From Phaeodactylibacter xiamenensis (lineage in GTDB: Bacteria; Bacteroidota; Bacteroidia; Chitinophagales; Saprospiraceae): a DNA stretch of 64,000 nucleotides. The stretch lies in the NCBI RefSeq assembly GCF_000759025.1, contig NZ_JPOS01000026.1, positions 38,593 to 102,592 on the forward strand. Reading direction: 5' to 3'. Under the pieces are notes generated by a model, which saw nothing but the letters and a program-made list of their open reading frames with translations, was not told where the DNA came from and searched no databases. The translations under genes and the position numbers were made by a program. Shown in pieces: positions 17,873 through 26,506 of this stretch; positions within the stretch are counted from its first letter, which is position 1, and the number at the start of each line of letters is the position of its first letter.

Positions 17873-18547
17873 CTATGCCGTTCGGAGCATTCGGCGGTTG
17901 ATGGTATAAACAAGGGCCAGGATGGTAAAGGCAAATAGCACCAGCACCAGCGCGTACTGATTGGCCATACCGTAGTTCAGTGCTTCCACTTCATCGTAAA
18001 TGGCGATGGAGGCGACCCGGGTCTCTCCGGGGATGTTGCCGCCGATCATCAGGATGACGCCAAATTCACCTACGGTGTGTGCAAAAGCGAGCACAATGCC
18101 GGTCAGTACTGCCGGTTTGATATTCGGCAACTCCACCCGCAGCAGAGTTTGCCAGACCGACTTACCGAGGCTGTAAGAGGCTTCCCGCAGGTGCTTGGGC
18201 AGGCTTTCAAATCCCGACTGAATGGGCTGCACCATGAAGGGCAGGCTGTAGATCAGCGAGCCTATGACCAGCCCGGCAAAGGAAAAGACCAGGCGGATAT
18301 TGGCTGTTTCCACCAGCCAGTTGCCCAGTGCCGAGCGCGGGCTGAAAGCGAGCAGCAGGTAAAAGCCCAGTACTGTAGGCGGCAGCACCAGCGGCATACT
18401 GATGAGGGCTTCCAAAATAGGCTTGAAACGGCTTTGGGTGCGGGATAGCAAAAAAGCAAGCGGCACCCCTATGAACAGCAGCAGCACAGTCGTAACCGCC
18501 GCCAACTGAAAGGTGAGCAACAGGGTTTGCGCAAATCCGCTGTCCAT
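17873..18547 (-). CDS. modB: Molybdate ABC transporter permease
   Basis: A 224-residue inner-membrane permease with about five membrane helices. The cytoplasmic EAA loop (EASYSLGKSVWQTLLRVELPNIKPAV) couples to ModC. The segment AHTVGEFGVILMIGGNIPGETRVASIAIYDEVEALNY is the hallmark of ModB/TIGR02141. It abuts the upstream mobA-like gene with no gap and is translated just before modC, so the three form one operon. Confidence 0.94.
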   Translation of the reverse strand: MDSGFAQTLLLTFQLAAVTTVLLLFIGVPLAFLLSRTQSRFKPILEALISMPLVLPPTVLGFYLLLAFSPRSALGNWLVETANIRLVFSFAGLVIGSLIYSLPFMVQPIQSGFESLPKHLREASYSLGKSVWQTLLRVELPNIKPAVLTGIVLAFAHTVGEFGVILMIGGNIPGETRVASIAIYDEVEALNYGMANQYALVLVLFAFTILALVYTINRRMLRTA

Positions 18548-19711
18548 CTATGCGGTCTTTTCTTTGATGATGTTCAGGACTTCCTCCCGCTCTTCCGGGC
18601 TGTTGACATTCCTCAGCGCCTCCGGGTTTTCGGCATTCAGCAGTTCTACATTGGAATTGATGAGGACCTTGCGCGGGCAGGAGTAGCCCTGGGCCAGGAA
18701 TTGCAGCAAAATGGGATAGGCGCGGGGCTCCCAGATCGTGATCAGGGGCTCCGGAAACTCGGTAACCGGGCTGTTGAATGCGGTAGCTGCTTTGGACACA
18801 TTGCGGTAGCCGACCAGTTGGGAAAGCGTGGCGTCATCCAACAGGGGCAGGTCACAGGCGACCACCAGCCAGGCTGCATCCGGATTTTGCCGAAAGGCAG
18901 AGAGGATGCCACCAAAGGGGCCCAGCCCGGTGAAGGTGTCGGTAAGGGGATTTTTCAAGGCTTCGGCCTGATCGGGGCGGCAGGACAGAAAGGTTTCCTT
19001 GCAGTAATGCCCGATAAGGTCGGCAACGTGGTCGCGCTGTGGCCGGCCGTGGTACTCAATCAGGCCTTTGTCTTCGCCCATGCGCTCGCTTTTACCGCCT
19101 GCCAGCACCAGCCCGTACAGGGGCGGGGCAGAGGCATTGAGCTCTTTTTCTACAAAAAGCGGGATACCGGCATGGTCCTCCAGCTTCATTTGAGGGATGT
19201 TGCTGAAGCCTTCCAGCGCTTCCCGTAGCCAGGGATAGGGCTCCTTGACGCCCTCTGCCAGCAGCACGAGCCTTACATCAGTCAGCCGGTCGAGCTTGCG
19301 CCGGAGCGAATCTTCTTTTCGGGGGTCAATAACCACAATCTGCCGTTTGGCTTTGAAGTGGTTGCCATTGACGATGACCGCATCCTGATCGTTGAAGCGC
19401 CACCGGAACTGATGGGTGCCCAGCTCCGCTTTCTGATCAAAGCGGTGATAGTGGATTTTGTCTGTATAATTCAGGCAGGCACCGTGCGCCATCGCCCCGT
19501 TGTAGGAGGGCTCATCGTCGCCGTGGGCATGGTCGGCGTCGACATACCCTACGTTGTAAACTTCGCTCAACCGGTCGATAATGGCATAGGCCAGCTGCTG
19601 AATGTTGCCACAGGGCGTACCCAGTATAGCCCACTCATTGCGATGGAATTCCCCGATTGCCGGGCGGGCAAGCTTGGTGTGTTTTTGGTGCTTCTTCTCT
19701 GAATTGGCCAT
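18548..19711 (-). CDS. MobA-like molybdenum cofactor nucleotidyltransferase with degenerate N-terminal domain
   Basis: A 387-residue fusion. The C-terminal 195 residues are MobA (GLVLAGGKSERMGEDKGLIEY, VVACDLPLLDD, FPEPLITIWE), which transfers GMP to molybdopterin. The N-terminal 180 residues look like MobB but lack a P-loop: the expected GxxxxGKT/S site reads GTPCGNIQQLA, without Lys-Ser/Thr. The rest keeps MobB-like features (YVDADHAHGDDEP, DAVIVNGNHFKAKRQIVVID). So nucleotide hydrolysis there is unlikely and a structural or regulatory role is more plausible. It lies directly upstream of modB. Gap 19712-19784 separates it from moaC. Confidence 0.85.
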   Translation of the reverse strand: MANSEKKHQKHTKLARPAIGEFHRNEWAILGTPCGNIQQLAYAIIDRLSEVYNVGYVDADHAHGDDEPSYNGAMAHGACLNYTDKIHYHRFDQKAELGTHQFRWRFNDQDAVIVNGNHFKAKRQIVVIDPRKEDSLRRKLDRLTDVRLVLLAEGVKEPYPWLREALEGFSNIPQMKLEDHAGIPLFVEKELNASAPPLYGLVLAGGKSERMGEDKGLIEYHGRPQRDHVADLIGHYCKETFLSCRPDQAEALKNPLTDTFTGLGPFGGILSAFRQNPDAAWLVVACDLPLLDDATLSQLVGYRNVSKAATAFNSPVTEFPEPLITIWEPRAYPILLQFLAQGYSCPRKVLINSNVELLNAENPEALRNVNSPEEREEVLNIIKEKTA

Positions 19712-19784
19712 GACATAGAGGTTTGTAAACTGCCGGTTTCAAAATTCGCAATGCTCAATGTAGTAAAAGCGTGGCAAACCCCAA

Positions 19785-20264
19785 TTACCCGGGGCGCTTA
19801 AAATCCCGCTTTCCGCCGGTCTTTTCCATGAGCTTGGTCTCTTTGATGACGATATCATGGGAGAAAGCCTTGCACATGTCATATACCGTGAGGGCGGCTA
19901 CGGTAGCGCCAGTCAGGGCTTCCATCTCCACGCCTGTCTTGGCCGTGATACGGGCCGTGCAGTCGATGACCACTTCGCGCTGCTCATTCACCTGTATATG
20001 GACCTCGCAGTTGTCCAGTCCCAGCGGATGGCAGAGGGGGATAAGCTCGCCGGTTTTTTTGGAGGCCATGATGCCAGCCAGGACAGCGGTCTGGAACACA
20101 GGCCCTTTCTTCGTATGCAGTTCCTGTCCCTCCAGCTGATCCATGATCTCATCGCCCAGCACGACTATGGAACGGGCGCGGGCGGTGCGGCGACTGACTT
20201 TTTTTGTGCCAACGTCTACCATATTGGGATTGCCTTCGGCATCAAGGTGCGTAAATGTGCTCAT
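19785..20264 (-). CDS. moaC: Cyclic pyranopterin monophosphate synthase MoaC
   Basis: A 159-residue enzyme that rearranges the MoaA product to cyclic pyranopterin monophosphate, the first stable precursor of the molybdenum cofactor. Conserved blocks are MVDVGTKKVSRRTARA, AGIMASKKTGELIPLCHPL (with active-site Lys and His) and GVEMEALTGATVAALTVYDMCKA. It lies 12 bases after moeA on the same strand. MoaA, MoaD and MoaE are not in this window. Confidence 0.97.
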   Translation of the reverse strand: MSTFTHLDAEGNPNMVDVGTKKVSRRTARARSIVVLGDEIMDQLEGQELHTKKGPVFQTAVLAGIMASKKTGELIPLCHPLGLDNCEVHIQVNEQREVVIDCTARITAKTGVEMEALTGATVAALTVYDMCKAFSHDIVIKETKLMEKTGGKRDFKRPG

Positions 20265-20276
20265 TGTGATCTTGGT

Positions 20277-21479
20277 TTAACGGTAAAAAATCAGTGGAAA
20301 GACTTCCCCGGCGGCGTAGTCGTTGCGCCCACGGGGCAATTCCAGGAATGCATTAGCGTCCGCGAGGTTAGCCAGGTCGCCGGAGCCGTGGCCTTCCACG
20401 GGCTGAGCCATGAGGCGGCCGGTAGCGGCATCGTAGTGCGTTTTGACCTGCAGGAAATACGTCAGGTCGGGCTTGAAGTGGAAATCCTCGGCCAGCACGG
20501 CATGAGCATAACCCATAGGCTCCAGCCCCAGATTGACGCGCAGCCAGGGGCGTACGTAGCGCTGTGTGCACATGAAAGAGGAAACGGGGTTGCCCGGCAG
20601 TGCAAAAATGGTGCATTGCCCTTCCACTTCTCCGAACCAGAACGGCTTGCCTGGGCGCTGTTTCACCTTATGGAAATGCTTCTTTGCGCCAAGCGCTTCC
20701 AGTGCGGCCGGCACATAATCGTACTTGCCTTTGGAAACGCCACCGCTCAGCAGAATGATGTCGTAATTTTGGATGCAGTTTCCCAGTGCTGTCTTTGTGG
20801 CTTCCAGCTCGTCGTCAATGTGGAGACGGTCTGCGGGGACACCCCAGCGGGACAGGGCCATCTGTATGGTGTGGGAGTTGGAGGTCCGGATCTGGTGGGG
20901 CTCGGGCCTGCTTGCCACCGGCACGAGCTCATCTCCGGTGGACACAATCACGGCTTTGGGCATGCAGGCGACTTCGAGCTCGGGCAGCCCTACCGTAGCC
21001 GCAACGCCAATCTCGGCCGGAGACAGCACGGCACCGGAGGCTACAATAAGATCGCCTGCCTGACGGTCGGTACCCTGCCCGTGCGCATTTTGGTATGCTT
21101 TGACTTTGGCCTCCGGTATGATTTGCGCCTGCCCTTCTTCAATTTGAAGGTCTTCATAGCGGATGACTGTGTCTGTGTTTTCTGGTAAGACCGCGCCAGT
21201 CATCACTTCCAGGCAACTACCTGCATCCATTAGCCTCAGCTGTGGGCTACCGGCAGCCTGTATGCCCTCCACAGGAAAGCGGCGTTGCCCTTTCTCATAC
21301 GCTGCCCATTGAATGGCAATACCGTCCATCGTAACCCGGGTGAAGGGAGGGAAGTCGCGGTCGGCACGAATATCCTGTCGAAGCACGCGCCCACTGCATT
21401 GCTCGAGGGGCCGCTTTTCTGTCCCAAAATCCCGTTTTCGGCTGAGGACCAGCTGCGTGGCCTCCTGTATATCGATCAT
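20277..21479 (-). CDS. moeA: Molybdopterin molybdenumtransferase MoeA
   Basis: A 400-residue MoeA, which inserts molybdenum into adenylylated molybdopterin. Visible are the N-terminal region (RVLRQDIRADRDFPPFTRVTMDGIAI), the MTGAVLPENTDTVIRYED block, the MogA-like domain (VIVSTGDELVP, SNSHTIQ, ILLSGGVSKGKYDYV, KPFWFGEVEG, LPGNPVSSFMC) and the C-terminal beta domain. It is first in the Mo cluster. The intergenic region upstream (21480-21732) contains a dispersed repeat and the lpd terminator. Confidence 0.96.
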   Translation of the reverse strand: MIDIQEATQLVLSRKRDFGTEKRPLEQCSGRVLRQDIRADRDFPPFTRVTMDGIAIQWAAYEKGQRRFPVEGIQAAGSPQLRLMDAGSCLEVMTGAVLPENTDTVIRYEDLQIEEGQAQIIPEAKVKAYQNAHGQGTDRQAGDLIVASGAVLSPAEIGVAATVGLPELEVACMPKAVIVSTGDELVPVASRPEPHQIRTSNSHTIQMALSRWGVPADRLHIDDELEATKTALGNCIQNYDIILLSGGVSKGKYDYVPAALEALGAKKHFHKVKQRPGKPFWFGEVEGQCTIFALPGNPVSSFMCTQRYVRPWLRVNLGLEPMGYAHAVLAEDFHFKPDLTYFLQVKTHYDAATGRLMAQPVEGHGSGDLANLADANAFLELPRGRNDYAAGEVFPLIFYR

Positions 21480-21552
21480 GGTCTTATTGATTAGATGACT
21501 GTCTAACAGATTAAGTGAGGGTGGGGTTTAGGCATGGGCTAAAGACTGTGCC

Positions 21553-21643
21553 TGCTGGGGTAGAACTTCCCGCTCTGCTCCAGCTTATCCAAGAGGCAAA
21601 CAGCAAATACTGCCAGGCTATTCAAAAAGTGCAATTTGTTATG
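21553..21643. repeat. Dispersed 92-bp hairpin repeat, copy A
   Basis: This 91-base segment matches 31463-31555 with only two substitutions and a two-base gap. Its first 31 bases fold into a 13-bp stem (gctggggtagaac / gctctgctccagc, loop ttccc) with G-T pairs and one mismatch. It sits 90 bases past the stop of lpd and upstream of moeA, in no reading frame. Confidence 0.85.
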
Positions 21644-21670
21644 GACGCTCCAGACTTTCAGGCCCTGCCA

Positions 21671-21711
21671 AAAGAAAAGCGGGAACAGGCACCTTATGCC
21701 TGCTCCCGCTC
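21671..21711 (-). terminator. Rho-independent terminator of lpd
   Basis: On the minus strand a 13-bp stem (agcgggagcaggc / gcctgttcccgct with one G-T pair, 6-7-base loop) is followed by ttttctttt. It lies about 20 bases downstream of the lpd stop. Confidence 0.82.
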
Positions 21712-21732
21712 ATTGTATCTGACAGGAAGGAT

Positions 21733-23136
21733 TTATACATGCAAGGCCCGGTCAGCCGTAGCTGCCAGTGCCGCTTCCTTAGTCGCTTCGGTGTAAGTGG
21801 GGTGGGCGTGGCTCATCCGTGCGATGTCCTCAGCGGAAGCCCGGAATTCCATAGCCGTCACCGCTTCGGCAATCATATCGGCGGTACGTGGGCCGACCAT
21901 ATGCACGCCAAGAACCTCATCGGTCTCCTTGTGGGCCAGGATTTTCACCATGCCCTCGGTGTCGGTGCTTGCCCGTGCCCGTCCCAGTGCCTTGAATGGG
22001 AATTTGCCGGACTTGTAGGGGATGCCTGCTTCCTTGAGCTGTTCTTCAGTCTGCCCAACGCTTGCTACCTCCGGCCAGGTATAGACCACACCCGGGATGA
22101 GGTTGTAGTCGATGTGCGGCTTTTCACCGGCAATGACTTCGGCGACGAATACGCCTTCCTCTTCAGCTTTGTGGGCAAGCATGGCCCCGCGGATGACATC
22201 ACCAATGGCGTAGATGTTGTCTATGTTGGTCTTCAGGTGGTCGTCTACCTCGATACGGCCGCGGTCGTCGGTTTGGATACCTGCGTTTTCGAGCCCCAGC
22301 TTGTCGGTGTAGGCGTGGCGGCCAATAGCGACCAGGCAGTAGTCTGCGTTGATGGTGAAGGTTTCTTCAGCGTCCCGCTTCTCCACCGTTACGGTTACGC
22401 TCTTTTTGTTGACTTTGACATCGCTCACCTTATGCTTGAGGTGGAATTTTACGCCGATTTTCTTCAGCGCGCGCATCAGCTCCTTGCCGCAGTCCTTGTC
22501 CATAGTGGGCAGGATGCGGTCCATGAACTCCACGACTTCCACTTCAGTGCCCAGGCGGGCAAAAACAGAGCCCAGCTCCAGCCCGATGACGCCACCGCCT
22601 ACGAGTACCATGCGCTTAGGCACTTCATCGATATTGAGGGCTTCGGTAGAGGTAATGACCCGCTCTTTGTCATAGTTGAAAGCGGCTGGTACGATGGGCT
22701 TGGAGCCCGTTGCGATGATGATCTTGTCCGAGGTGATTTCCTCACTGGAGCCATCTTCTTTCGCAATGCTTACGGTATGCTTATCCACAAAAGAGCCATG
22801 CCCGTGGTAAACGTCGATTTTGTTCTTTTTCATCAGAAACTCCACGCCTTTGACCGTTTGGGCAACCACTTCATTTTTGCGGTTGATCATTTGCGGCATA
22901 TTGACCTTGAGGCTCTTGAGCTCAATGCCGTGCTGCTCAAATTTTTCCCTGGCATTGTGGTAGTGCTCAGAGGAGTCGAGCAGGGCCTTGGAAGGGATAC
23001 ACCCTACATTGAGGCAGGTGCCACCGAGGCTGTTGTAGCGCTCGATGATAGCTGTCTTTTTCCCTAACTGTGCAGCCCGGATGGCTGCCACATAACCGCC
23101 CGGCCCGGAGCCGATTACGGTAACATCGTATTTCAT
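21733..23136 (-). CDS. lpd: Dihydrolipoyl dehydrogenase
   Basis: A 467-residue flavoenzyme (E3), the shared subunit of 2-oxoacid dehydrogenase complexes, re-oxidising dihydrolipoamide with NAD. FAD motif VTVIGSGPGGYVAAIRAAQLG, redox disulfide GGTCLNVGCIPSK, NAD motif GGGVIGLELGSVFARLG, second FAD motif NIYAIGDVI and C-terminal active-site His-Glu in HAHPTYTEA. The ATG at 23136 (MKYDVTVIG) is preferred to an upstream start that adds six residues. It is expressed from its own promoter region and ends at a strong terminator. The partner E1/E2 genes are not nearby. Confidence 0.96.
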   Translation of the reverse strand: MKYDVTVIGSGPGGYVAAIRAAQLGKKTAIIERYNSLGGTCLNVGCIPSKALLDSSEHYHNAREKFEQHGIELKSLKVNMPQMINRKNEVVAQTVKGVEFLMKKNKIDVYHGHGSFVDKHTVSIAKEDGSSEEITSDKIIIATGSKPIVPAAFNYDKERVITSTEALNIDEVPKRMVLVGGGVIGLELGSVFARLGTEVEVVEFMDRILPTMDKDCGKELMRALKKIGVKFHLKHKVSDVKVNKKSVTVTVEKRDAEETFTINADYCLVAIGRHAYTDKLGLENAGIQTDDRGRIEVDDHLKTNIDNIYAIGDVIRGAMLAHKAEEEGVFVAEVIAGEKPHIDYNLIPGVVYTWPEVASVGQTEEQLKEAGIPYKSGKFPFKALGRARASTDTEGMVKILAHKETDEVLGVHMVGPRTADMIAEAVTAMEFRASAEDIARMSHAHPTYTEATKEAALAATADRALHV

Positions 23137-23161
23137 GGCGTCGTTTTTTATCAATGAATAC

Positions 23162-23206
23162 CAAAGGTAACCCTGATGGGTTGATCAAAAAAGCGTCAAC
23201 CCCATC
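23162..23206 (-). promoter_or_regulatory. lpd promoter with overlapping dyad
   Basis: On the minus strand TACCTTTG (23162-23169) matches the TAnnTTTG -7 box, with TTTTTTG (23186-23192) as -33 element 16 bases upstream. A dyad gatgggttga (23175-23184) / tcaaccccatc (23196-23206) brackets the -33 element, suggesting an operator. Predicted start of transcription is about 20 bases before the lpd ATG. Confidence 0.5.
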
Positions 23207-23259
23207 AATGGTTTGTAAAATTTGTAAATGTACGGGCACAAGTTAAGCCTATACCAGCC

Positions 23260-24636
23260 TTAGGACTTATCACCATCCCCCTTTTTCCCGTTATTGTTGT
23301 TATTGCCACGGCCTCGTCCGCCTTTGCGGCGGCGGTTGCGTGAACGGCTCTTGCCATCGCCTTTTTTATTATCCTGGCTGCCTTTATCATCGCCCTTCTT
23401 GCCGGAGCTGTTGCTGCCTTTGTCCTGGCTGCTCTTGTTTTGTGCCTGGCTGTTGTTGCTTCCCCTGGAGGTGCTGTTGCCGCCTTTGCCCCGGTTGCCC
23501 GGCTTTTTCTTATTCTTTCGGCGCTTTTTGGAACGCTTTTCCTCTGGTAATTCTATTACGCCAGTTACGTCTTCAAAGCCCATATCGACCTCTTCCTCAC
23601 TATCGGCCTCGAAGATGACCTGCAGGCTGACCAGGTCAGCGGGTTTTTCGCCTTTCCGGTTCATGGCTTTGATGTCCTTCACGCGGCTGGCCTCAAGGGT
23701 GTAGAGCTTTCCCCGGCCGGAATCTTTCTGATAGGCATAGTACATGAGCCCTTTGAAGATATCCGTCTTAACGAGTATAGCTGTACCTGCTTCCGTCTGC
23801 AGTTTATCAGCGTTTTTGGGGAACTGCTGCAGGGCATCGAGATAGGTATCCAGTTCATAATTGAGGCAGCACTTCAGGCGGCCGCACATGCCGGATAGCT
23901 TGGACTGATTGATCGCCAGGTTTTGGTAGCGGGCAGCAGCGGTGGTGACAGATTTAAAATCCGTCAACCAGGTGGAGCAGCATAGTTCCCGCCCGCAGGA
24001 CCCCAGTCCGCCAATACGGGCAGATTCCTGTCGGGCACCAATCTGCCGCATTTCAATCTTCACCCGGAACTCCTTGGCATAGTGCCGGATGAGCTCCCGG
24101 AAATCGACCCGCCCGTCGGCCGTGTAGTAAAAGGTGGCCTTGCGCTTGTCACCCTGATACTCCACATCGCCTATTTTCATATCGAGCTTGAGGTTGCGGG
24201 CAATGGCGCGGGCGCGGACCATGGTCGTCATTTCGAGGCTACGGGCTTCTGCCAGGCGCTCCAGGTCCCGCTCATTGGCTTTGCGGATGATCTTGTGGAG
24301 GACATCCTTTTCGGAGGTCTTCTTTTTCTTCATCTGTAGGCGCACCAGCTCTCCCGACAGGGTAATCCTGCCGACGTCGAGCCCGGTGCCGGTCTCCACC
24401 ACCACATCATCGCCGGTAATAGAGCGGGTGTGGTCCTGGTTGCGGTAAAACCCTTTGTGCGCACCGTTTTTGAAGCTGACTTCCACGATATCGAAAGGGT
24501 CGGTATCCACGACGTCCATGCTCGAAAGCCAGTCGTAGGTATTGAGTCGGTTACAGCCCCCGGTAGCGCAGCCGCCATTGCTTTTGCAGCCGTTTGGGGT
24601 GCCTGTGCCGCATGTCGTACATCCTGTACATCCCAT
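23260..24636 (-). CDS. ricT: RicT/PSP1 family regulatory protein with Cys-rich N-terminus
   Basis: About 458 residues from ATG 24636 (MGCTGCTTCGTG...). The Cys-rich N-terminus (CTGCTTCGTG, CKSNGGCATGGC) and the PSP1 core (MTTMVRARAIARNLKLDMKIGDVEYQGDKRK, then FRELIRHYAKEFRVKIEMRQIGARQ and CGRELCCSTWL, SKLSGMCGRLKCCLNYE) identify the PSP1/RicT family. In Bacillus, RicT acts with RicA and RicF in RNA maturation and biofilm/sporulation control and binds Fe-S clusters; this role in Bacteroidota is inference. The last about 110 residues are a low-complexity Lys/Gly/Asn/Ser tail, probably RNA-binding. It lies upstream of lpd and just after holB. Confidence 0.9.
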   Translation of the reverse strand: MGCTGCTTCGTGTPNGCKSNGGCATGGCNRLNTYDWLSSMDVVDTDPFDIVEVSFKNGAHKGFYRNQDHTRSITGDDVVVETGTGLDVGRITLSGELVRLQMKKKKTSEKDVLHKIIRKANERDLERLAEARSLEMTTMVRARAIARNLKLDMKIGDVEYQGDKRKATFYYTADGRVDFRELIRHYAKEFRVKIEMRQIGARQESARIGGLGSCGRELCCSTWLTDFKSVTTAAARYQNLAINQSKLSGMCGRLKCCLNYELDTYLDALQQFPKNADKLQTEAGTAILVKTDIFKGLMYYAYQKDSGRGKLYTLEASRVKDIKAMNRKGEKPADLVSLQVIFEADSEEEVDMGFEDVTGVIELPEEKRSKKRRKNKKKPGNRGKGGNSTSRGSNNSQAQNKSSQDKGSNSSGKKGDDKGSQDNKKGDGKSRSRNRRRKGGRGRGNNNNNGKKGDGDKS

Positions 24637-24676
24637 AATGTCAATTGTCAATTTATATGAACGGACGCCTCACAGG

Positions 24677-25825
24677 CTAATACAGCCGTTGGGCGCTCAG
24701 GCCCTTGTAGGTGTCCGGTTGCTTTCGTTTTAGGATATGGTTCATTTGTATAGACGCATCGAGGAAGAGCACTTTGGGATTGGCATTGCGCTCTACCGCA
24801 AAGATGCAGTCGCTGAAGAGTTGCATCAGCTGTTCTGCCTGATCGAGGTCCATCACGCCGGCCATCTTTTTGGCCGACTCTAACTCCTGGTTTTGCAGCC
24901 GTACCTTCACCCCGGGGCCTGCTGCGATGAGCAGGGTGATTTCCCGGAGGAAGTGCAGGGCGTACTGCAGGAAATGCTTTTGGTTTTCTCTGCCTTGCCC
25001 GGCAAAGTCTTCCGACCATTTGACCATTTTAACGGGGTTGCCCTGATAGCCATTGCGCATCCACTGCAAAAATAGCCGGGCGTGGTCGTTTTCGTTATGT
25101 TGAGCCAGTTTCAGGGCTTCGTTGTAGTTGCCATTGGCCAGGTAGGCGATACCGGCAGCTTGTGCTTCCGCCACCCCGCTTTGCACCAGCCCCTGCTGAA
25201 TGGCTTCATCGCTCAGGGCGCGCACATTCACAATCTGGCAGCGGGAGAGGATGGTGTTCAAAATGAGTTCCTGCCGCTCGGCCACCAGTATAAACAGGGT
25301 GCGCTCGGGCGGCTCTTCGATGAGCTTGAGCAGGCGGTTGCCTTCCTTGCCCAGGTATTCCGGCAGCCAGAGGATGAGCACTTTGTGGGTGCTTTCAAAG
25401 GTCTTCAGGCTGAGCTTGCGGATGATGTTTACGCACTCCTCTTTGGTGATATTGCCCTGTTTGTTCTCCGCACCGATGTGCTGCAACCATTCATTGGCAT
25501 TGAGGTAGGGGTTTTCGGCTACAGCCGATCGCCACTGCGGCAGAAAGGCTTCACTTGTCATCTTGCTGCCTACCGTAGGGTAGGAAAAGTGGAGGTCAGG
25601 GTGGACGAGTTTGCTGGCTTTGATGCAGCTGGGGCATTTCCCGCACGCATCGGATCCGTCGGGATTAGCACAAAGCACATACTGCGCAAAGGCCATCGCC
25701 ATCGCCAATTTACCCGAACCCTCGGGGCCGAGCAATAGCAGCGCATGGGGCATACGGCCGCCACTGGCCATAAGCCGGAGCCGGTCTTTTACTGCGGGCT
25801 GCCCTATGATGTCGCTAAAGCGCAT
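24677..25825 (-). CDS. holB: DNA polymerase III subunit delta'
   Basis: A 382-residue clamp-loader subunit. It begins MRFSDIIGQPAVKDRL and has the P-loop LLLGPEGSGKLAMAMAFAQYV (the Lys is kept, the Ser/Thr is Leu, as often in delta'), the zinc module CANPDGSDACGKCPSCIK and the SRC-type motif LNTILSRCQIVNVRAL. It helps load the sliding clamp onto DNA. RicT starts 40 bases after its end; the two may be co-transcribed, a pairing also seen in Bacillus (yaaT-holB), and supports the RicT call. Confidence 0.92.
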   Translation of the reverse strand: MRFSDIIGQPAVKDRLRLMASGGRMPHALLLLGPEGSGKLAMAMAFAQYVLCANPDGSDACGKCPSCIKASKLVHPDLHFSYPTVGSKMTSEAFLPQWRSAVAENPYLNANEWLQHIGAENKQGNITKEECVNIIRKLSLKTFESTHKVLILWLPEYLGKEGNRLLKLIEEPPERTLFILVAERQELILNTILSRCQIVNVRALSDEAIQQGLVQSGVAEAQAAGIAYLANGNYNEALKLAQHNENDHARLFLQWMRNGYQGNPVKMVKWSEDFAGQGRENQKHFLQYALHFLREITLLIAAGPGVKVRLQNQELESAKKMAGVMDLDQAEQLMQLFSDCIFAVERNANPKVLFLDASIQMNHILKRKQPDTYKGLSAQRLY

Positions 25826-25864
25826 GCCTTATGCTGATTTAGCGCTGAGCAGAAAAGGTGAGGA

Positions 25865-26338
25865 TCAGGAGGTTATCCAGGAAAGTATACGGTCATCAAA
25901 CGGGCTGACTGAAGAAGGGTAGGCGGCTTGGAGCTGCCCGGTTTCATCAATCAGGAATTTATGAAAGTTCCATTGTACGGCGTGGTCGAGCACGCCATTT
26001 TCGGCTTTGTGCTGCAGCCATTGGTAAATGGGGTGGGGCGACTTTTTGATGCCGATTTTGGCGGTCATCGGGAAGGTCACCCCGTAGTTGCGGTCGCAGA
26101 AAGCCTGTATGTCGGCTTCGCTGCCCGGCTCCTGCCCTCCAAAATCGTTGCAGGGGAAGCCGATAACGACCAGTTTATCGTTGAATTCGTCGTATAATTC
26201 CTGAAGTTGCTGGTACTGCGGGGTGTAGCCGCATTCCGAAGCAACATTAACTACTATGATTTTCTTTCCCGAAAATTCGGAAAAGTCGATCTGTTGTCCA
26301 CTGATGCTATCCACCTTAAAGGTGTGAAAATGCCTCAC
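25865..26338 (-). CDS. Glutathione peroxidase family peroxidase
   Basis: A 157-residue thiol peroxidase with a cysteine (not selenocysteine) in NVASECGYTPQY, the GFPCNDFGGQEPG block and the WNFHKFLID active-site Trp-Asn. Such enzymes reduce hydroperoxides, commonly using thioredoxin. The start is GTG at 26338; no in-frame ATG precedes it. It is divergent from queD, sharing a 168-base upstream region. No signal peptide is visible, so it is cytoplasmic. Confidence 0.93.
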   Translation of the reverse strand: MRHFHTFKVDSISGQQIDFSEFSGKKIIVVNVASECGYTPQYQQLQELYDEFNDKLVVIGFPCNDFGGQEPGSEADIQAFCDRNYGVTFPMTAKIGIKKSPHPIYQWLQHKAENGVLDHAVQWNFHKFLIDETGQLQAAYPSSVSPFDDRILSWITS

Positions 26339-26506
26339 GGTATTTGCTGTTCAGCGTATTAATAATGTGGGCTAAATTACGCTTTTTGGGGAGGATTGAA
26401 AAGGTTTGCGTGTCTTTTCGCTTGGCATAGCGGAGAACTTCCCGGTCTTTTTCCAACCAAGCCTGCCCTTTTTTGTTGTGGTAGGCGAATCTAATCCAAA
26501 TCAAGC

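Noticed and set aside
26316..26504. Small 62-codon frame upstream of glutathione peroxidase
   Set aside because: It overlaps the peroxidase start and the shared divergent promoter region, lacks a family signature and has no ribosome contact.
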